A DNA stretch of 64,000 nt from Morchella semilibera (Eukaryota > Ascomycota > Pezizomycetes > Pezizales > Morchellaceae). This document shows, piece after piece, positions 58,240 through 64,000 of the stretch. Position 1 is the stretch's first letter. Each line of letters opens with the position of its first letter. The notes beneath the pieces were generated by a model. It saw only the letters and a program-made list of their open reading frames with translations. It searched no databases and was not told the DNA's origin. Where the stretch lies: NCBI GenBank assembly GCA_009192285.1, contig WBVU01000003.1:1085973-1149972 (forward strand), written 5' to 3'. The translations under genes and the position numbers were made by a program.

Positions 58240-59843
58240 ATGTCTCCACTCCCTGCTTGCGCCAAAGTGATCCTCACACAAATTACCAACACCACCTTCA
58301 TCGAGACCTGCGAGGTTGCCCTCAAGATCGACATCTCAGAATATGAGCACCCCCACAAAGACGGGCTTGGGTATTCCCACTCTGAAGGACATTCTCATGA
58401 ACCCCACGATATGATGGAGCACCTAGAGCATTACACGCCGAGTACTCACATGTATGTGATTTTATTTATCCTCGCCCTGTTGTCGTTTTGCTCGTCACTC
58501 GTTGTTGTGCTCGCCTGTAAAGTGAGTTTCGAGCCACTTGATGTGAAGATGGGAAAATAATCTGTGCTGACTGGGATATAGTTGATGAGGACAATGAGGT
58601 ACTATCGGCACAAGGTGTTGCCGGGTATGTTGCTGTACTCTAATGTATTTTTGTGAGTGTGCTCATGTTCTACAGGTCTGGCGACTAGCGATATGCTCCT
58701 CAGCCTCAATTTCATGTTCAGTACTGCCTTCCAGATGGACGGCCGCATCATGAACCAGGAGAGCTATCCAAAGCTCTGTTCCGCCAGCGGCTTCTTTACA
58801 CAGCTATTTGTTGTCCAGAGTGGGTCTCACATTTTCTATTAAATTATCTTTCGCACCCAGGCCCGCTAATTTGTGAGTGATGTAGCTGACTACTGGGCCC
58901 TGACCATCGCAGTAAACACCTGGGTCATGGTTGGTTGGGGTGGAAAGTACGCAAAATTCATCCGTGACAGTGTTGGTATCATCTGGGCAGTTCCCTGGTT
59001 ATCCAGCCTCCTCTGCGCTTCTGTTTCTCTCGCGCTTGTTGGCTATGGTGATGTTGGTGGCTGTATGTCTCTTCGTATACCATCATTTCTACCTACCTAC
59101 CCCGCATACTAACTCGTTGGTCTCACACCAGGGTGCTGGTTCCAGAACGACGGGACGTCACTGTTCATCAACTACATCCCCCGCTGGATCATCATCCTCA
59201 TCATCATGGCCATCTACATCTGCTTGTTTCGCTACATCACCAAAGCCAGCGACTTCGACACCGACGATTTTGATTTCCACCGGCGCATCCGTGAACGTGA
59301 CGACACCATGGTGCGTGGCGGGGGTGAGAGCTTTGCGGAGGCCCCAATCAATTATCAGGCGACAGAGAAAGACCTACGGGCCGCGTCGCTTAGAATGATG
59401 AAGTATCCACTGGCATGGAGTATTATCTGGATTGTACCGACATGCGTACATATTTACCATGCGTCGGGTGAGTATTGGGGTACGCCCCAGTGGTTGACGA
59501 TTTTGGAGAAGGTATGCTTCTGCGACCTTCACTCCTTTGGCTGTGGCTGATACTGTTGGTGAACAGTGCTGTGTCGCATCCCAAGGCCTTGTCCACTGTA
59601 TCGTATTTAGTAAGGACCTTTTTCAATACCACTGAGGCCGGGTTGATTGAAGATATCGCTAATCTGTGAGTATCCTCACTAGGCTACACCGAAGAGGTCT
59701 GGGAACGTGTAGGTGATAACTGGATCTCCTTCGGCGGAGTGCTAGAAATGCCATGGAATCGTGATGTTGACGAAGCACAGATCTGGCAACGCCGTGCGCC
59801 AAATCCAGTGGAGTTGCCGCCGATGGCGGGGGGCATGGTCTGA
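58240..59843 (+). CDS. Seven-helix receptor, cAMP-receptor-like class
   Basis: Plasma-membrane G-protein-coupled receptor of the fungal class related to Dictyostelium cAMP receptors; its ligand is not known from sequence. Seven exons: 58240-58521, 58582-58624, 58676-58819, 58886-59062, 59132-59511, 59567-59609 and 59683-59843. All six introns are 51-73 nt with GT-AG ends and consistent phase. The product is 409 residues. Seven hydrophobic segments are seen: about 71-93, 110-130, 148-172, 185-209, 230-250, 306-327 and 336-356. Family features are the TDYWALTIAVNTW sequence in helix 3, a Cys before helix 3 (143) matching the Cys in GWCWF (217) for the usual disulfide, and YIPRW opening helix 5. 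The third loop (251-305) is long and charged. The N-terminal tail has nine histidines between residues 37 and 70, unusual for the class. The short C-tail ends in a Trp-rich acidic segment. Start choice: the ATG at 58240 gives an in-frame extracellular tail with an NTT sequon. Confidence 0.9.
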
Positions 59844-61724
59844 GCTTTGAAATATCCAGAACTACTGTTTTCTCTAACGTTTTGAAACTGGTGTCTGTAG
59901 GTAGCTATGGAGTGTGTGTTTGAGTAGGCGATACTTAAGAGCTTTAAATTGTCATACATAAGTGTATTGTATGGTAGATATTATACTGGTTATGAATTCT
60001 ATATCTTAAGCTATGGGACGCGGCATAAACATAATATCGCATTTTCTGGGAGATAGCTGACAGTAGGTAAAAGAGTACTCATTCCACCAGCACCATTGAT
60101 CCTTTCGCAGTTCACCCGTTGTCCCGCATGAGGCTAGTGGGAACCACAGGATATCACTCGGTGGCGCAGAGTGTACCTACACGTGGCTGAATGTCTAGCC
60201 TTTTATTCACCCTGCAAAATTAAAAGGTCGATACACACGTACTTAATTATACAAGGAAGATATGCTATGTAGAGCAGAAAGCCGGATCACTTATTCCTAC
60301 TTCAGATATCGCCCGCGTCTAGTTTGGAGTGTGTGGTACAGTTGTTGGGGGGAAAGTGCGGTGTCCAATTGAGCGGCCGTTGCCGTGGTAACGAAATTGT
60401 CAGGGCGCAAAAGAGACGGATACATTATGGTGGATCAGCGGTTGCCCATACGAGTTGTGTTAATGTTACGTACGAGGATGGAAATATCCCAGCCCTTGTA
60501 ATCTGTGGGGGGTTCAGGGTGGGAGGGGTCGTTATTGGACCCAAGAATTGATATCCCCTTTCCTTTCCGCATTAATGCTCTAGGAGCTTGGGGATTTATT
60601 TGTGCCCTCCAGTGAGCACCCGCATACGCACATGCTCATATGGTTGGGATATGCTCCGTTCGCCATGAAGGTGTAAATACTCTGATCCTTACTAAACCTA
60701 ACTGACCCCGGCAATGTCTAATACTGCTTAGATTTTAGAAACGGTGATCACCTCTGTCTTGGTATCTGTCGTCATAAATGGGGAACATGATAGGAAACTA
60801 CAGGTACATGGCTGATATTTTGGCATGTTGGTGTGGAGGGCTTCAATCTAAAACCCAAGTCGTTGGAGGTTTACACACAAGAATGTAACTCATACTCAAG
60901 AAGATCATGGAATGCGAAGAATAGGTTAATGTGTTGATATAGTATGTATAAGGTCTTAAAATATAAGTATAGTGATTCTATATATATGTTTTATTACTAA
61001 CGGCACTGAGCTGAAATCCGGCTGACACAGGGACGAAGGAAAGTGCTTTGCCGACATGGAAGACTCCAGAGGATGATCTGCCTGACTTATGTGGGAATCT
61101 AAGCGTTGGTGTTTCCAACTATAAAGAGAAAACGGGTTATAAAATGGCCACCGCATATATAGGTTATGCTTACCTGAATGGAAGAGGAGCCAATAACCAC
61201 ATCAGATAGGAGGTCGAATATGTATACCACTACTCGTTCATGAACCAATGAGGGTTAGTGAATATCTGCTTATATCGAACGCCATAGGTTGAAAGGAAAT
61301 ATGCAAGTCCGGCACATTCTGTCTGATACATACCAGAGGGGGCAGGAGGCCAAATAATAGGATCGTGAAGCACAAGCCCACAATAAACGCCTTTCCTGGA
61401 GGATCCTTTACGGGGATTAGTTAAGTACTCAAAAAGGAGCAACTTCAGAAGTCACTCATACACCGGAAGTATAAGTTGCGTTTTTGCGTGGGGCACCAAC
61501 CTGAAGGATGTAATTTGTTGTGCCCTCCAAACGGCGGGGAGGTATAATGGTTCTATAGGCTCAGGCCCTAATGTATCCGCGTATTTGTTCTTGCAGAGTT
61601 GGCTACAACAGCCTCAATTGCCATGGGACCTGGTCTGAAATCTTGTCAATAGGACCCGAGCTACATTGGAAAAGTATCAACATACATAATAGGGAGCTTT
61701 GACGATCTATGTGCAAGCACCGGT

Positions 61725-61940
61725 TTGGCATTACTAGCTCATAGTCCGATATCATTCACAGAACGGAGGCAAGCCAAGAATGGTGGCAAGGACCTGCTCC
61801 TCCGGATCGAAGGGAATGATATTCGTCCCTCCTTGGTAATGGGAAAGCAGCCAACTAGTAGACGCCCACCGCCTGATATTCGCATTCCTGTTGAGGGTTT
61901 TGTGTGTTTCGATTATGTTGAAGCTGAAGGTCAGTGGTGA
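61725..61940 (+). CDS. Low-confidence exon or gene remnant
   Basis: A 71-codon open stretch whose second half (GKDLLLRIEGNDIRPSLVMG, then RIPVEGFVCFDYVEAEG) looks like a real protein. A CACAG acceptor lies just inside (about 61760) and a GTCAGT donor near the end (about 61930), so it could be an internal exon. No partner exon was found either side. The first codon is a TTG, not ATG. Confidence 0.2.
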   Translation: MALLAHSPISFTERRQAKNGGKDLLLRIEGNDIRPSLVMGKQPTSRRPPPDIRIPVEGFVCFDYVEAEGQW

Positions 61941-63652
61941 TGGAGAGGAAGATAACTCTTATCAAGAGTATGTGGTGGGGACATTAGAGGAGGGCAACTG
62001 CGCCCCATGCATAGTATCTCGAGCCCAATGACGAGAATTGAGATGGGACGAGAACAGTAAGGCTATATGAATATACCTTAGGGCCTTAGGGTTCCTGGAT
62101 GTATCCTCTACAAGGGTAGAGACAATGTACCCCAATAGAGACGAAAGAAAATGAGGAGGAGAGAGAGAAGGTAGAAAAGAGGCACTTGAAACGAGAGGGA
62201 ATTGGATTGCAATTCCCCTTTTCGTCCACTCAACAAGATAAGTCACTTGGATTCGGTACCATGAAAGCTATATAAAGAGTCACTCTTCCTAAAGGCAGCT
62301 AGATGAACGAGAACGAATTGGTACTCGACAGACAGGTTTAAAGACTCCATGTCGGTGACGAGAATGATGCGAGGGGAAAAGAAGGATGGGAGGAGAGAAA
62401 GAAGTGCGTGCTTTATATCTTCATTTCAATACGTACTAGCTTAGTAGCTTGCTACAAACAACGTACCTATTGTAGATATATGAAAGCGGAGGAGGGAGAA
62501 AAGGGGTGGGTAACCAAGCAATCACAAGATGCCCGAGACGCGACTGCAATTTGTAATGTTGCCAGCTTTCTAACCTACGGGCGGGTGGTTGGTTCTAGAG
62601 CCAGCTCCGACCTGTTACCTACATGTAGGTGAATACACATACATAACTCTCACCTAGGAGAACTAGTATATATAAAATCGTAATTTACTTAACTGGGCCT
62701 GTGAGCCTTGGTTGAGAATTATGAAATTAGAAGAGCCTTTTTTTGGTCTTGAATTGTGATACTTCGGTAGTATGTAAAAATGAGTGATAGGTAATTGGAC
62801 TACGTAGCCTAGTTCCTAAGCTACATGGCTCTTGTACAATTAATCCCTTCGTAGCATGTTCACCACGATATGACGTTATAGTACGTCCCAAGTCGATATC
62901 TCACTGGGTGATTGGCATCTTGAATATCATACCATAGCTCCATGTACCAAAAAGGATTCAAGTCAAGGGGGTACCGGTTACAAATCAATCATGAAACATC
63001 ACTCGTAGGGTCAATGATAGGTTTGTTGTAATGGGTATTGCTCCTGAGTAAGGTCAACCATTGTGCCTAGCACCAGCTCCAGGACACTATATGTGACTGT
63101 CTCATGTGGATAAAAGACAACTCTTCTACATCCAAGGTTTATTGTAGGGCAACGAAGTCTGCTACATACTATTTATTCTATATAATAAAATTATAATAAG
63201 CTTCTCGAGATCTGTGAGATTGGGAGATCCCAAACGTGGGATGCGTTTCAAAGGTGTTTACATGTTCTGTTTGTGGATAATTAAGTGAGAATAGTAGCTG
63301 TAAGGGAGATCTCAGGGGGATGTAAGCCGACAGAAGGTCCGTAACCTTCGGCATATGCGCCTGGGCCGGCTGGATACGTTGTCGTTAGTTCGTTAATTAC
63401 ACACGACCCGAAAGTTAGTAGTATGTGCCATTGGTCTCCTTCCGTCTGACAAAACAAACAACGAAGATAAAAAGCAAGGTAAGGGACGTGTAGATACTTA
63501 GATTCTACACATACCTTTATTCACACTCTATAGCTATGAGGAACAAAGCAACAAGATCCTAAACGAGAAGTACCATGTTGTACTGACGATAAACACGTTT
63601 ATCAGTCAATAGCGGCACGAGATACATATAGTTCCAATCCTTGGTGCTGGCT

Positions 63653-63976
63653 TCAGAGTACATAGCCCTCATCCGGAGCTTTCAGCCTTAGTATCGGGGT
63701 ATCATCGGACGGAGCTGTTACAACCGTCGGTTCAAAACTGGCCTTAATTAACGTTTCAGTCCATGTAAAGTTAAAACCTGGCTGCGGCATGTGCGTATTA
63801 TAGAGGTGAGTACATACATGTAGCGTCGTTTTCCAGTCACAGGCATCGCGCGCGATGGTCTTAGTGTGGCTATGAGACCTTACCGAAACCTGCCCCAAGT
63901 CCCTATGTGTGGACCGACCACAGGTAGATTCCATCGGGTAAGGAGGGGGGGGGGTCACCATCACAGACATAATCAT
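63653..63976 (-). CDS. Low-confidence ORF at the right edge
   Basis: A 107-codon ORF from the ATG at 63976. The N-terminal polyproline is encoded by the G10 tract and is suspect. The C-terminal half (PGFNFTWTETLIKASFEPTVV, then LRLKAPDEGYVL) looks more like protein. A GTATGT...CCGCAG segment inside is a multiple of three and could be an intron. It may be the last exon of a gene that begins beyond the window. Confidence 0.2.
   Translation of the reverse strand: MIMSVMVTPPPPYPMESTCGRSTHRDLGQVSVRSHSHTKTIARDACDWKTTLHVCTHLYNTHMPQPGFNFTWTETLIKASFEPTVVTAPSDDTPILRLKAPDEGYVL
63945..63954. repeat. G10 homopolymer near right edge
   Basis: Ten consecutive G on the plus strand, about 45 bp from the end of the window. 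Confidence 0.9.
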
Positions 63977-64000
63977 AAGGTAGGGGAAGACAAATTGGAG

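Larger units (their letters stand above)
59844..64000. other. 4.2-kb right-hand region without a convincing gene
   Basis: Scattered short ORFs only. Two are protein-like enough to mention: 61725-61940 (plus) and 63653-63976 (minus); both are listed below. G10 is at 63945-63954. AT-rich stretches such as 60900-60990 and 63170-63200 hold no clear repeats. Decayed mobile DNA is possible but not shown. Confidence 0.4.

Noticed and set aside
1-64000. CRISPR arrays, prophage, bacterial operons, insertion sequences
   Set aside because: The window is eukaryotic, with spliced genes and TFIIB; no regularly spaced repeats, transposase or reverse transcriptase motifs were seen.

Overview
The window is nuclear DNA of a filamentous ascomycete. 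Genes are sparse, at about 18 in 64 kb. They carry short GT-AG introns of about 41-112 nt, often with CTAAC/CTAAT-like branch points. Most encode long low-complexity proteins, and polypyrimidine and poly-G/C tracts lie between them. A large-genome, gene-poor member of the Pezizomycetes (truffle-like) would fit, but that is inference from style and not from a marker gene. No rRNA, tRNA, CRISPR array or intact transposon was found.

Layout. From 0.8 to 46.4 kb nearly every gene is on the minus strand. These are a five-exon gene (808-2765), a four-exon gene (4334-6721), an incomplete gene (about 8.4-9.0 kb), a small two-exon gene (10785-11492), a two-exon gene (12932-14079), a gene with a 10-nt first exon (15758-18477), two-exon genes at 21140-22680 and 24593-27064, single-exon genes at 32382-34607, 36492-37928 and 39755-40603, a secreted GPI-anchor-type protein (43513-44386) and a single-exon gene at 45623-46408. 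The only plus-strand gene in this half is a compact 211-residue protein at 30589-31224. From 48.9 kb to 59.8 kb all genes are on the plus strand: a three-exon SANT-like gene (48896-49934), an intronless TFIIB gene (51136-52317), an integrase-type zinc-finger gene without a catalytic core (54506-56337) and a seven-exon seven-helix receptor of the cAMP-receptor-like class (58240-59843). The last 4 kb holds no convincing gene.

Function. Only TFIIB (general transcription) and the receptor (nutrient or environmental sensing through a G protein) can be named with confidence. The GPI-type protein points to the cell surface. The rest are mostly disordered, basic or coiled-coil proteins that I do not recognise, and nothing suggests a metabolic cluster. 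The items most worth a second look are the integrase zinc-binding gene with its own C-terminal domain, the histidine-rich extracellular tail of the receptor, a minisatellite with a three-unit higher-order period, the many G/C homopolymer tracts outside coding sequence, and a possible small secreted protein at 23959-24132. Intron positions were derived by hand from splice consensus and reading-frame continuity. Where two solutions exist this is stated.
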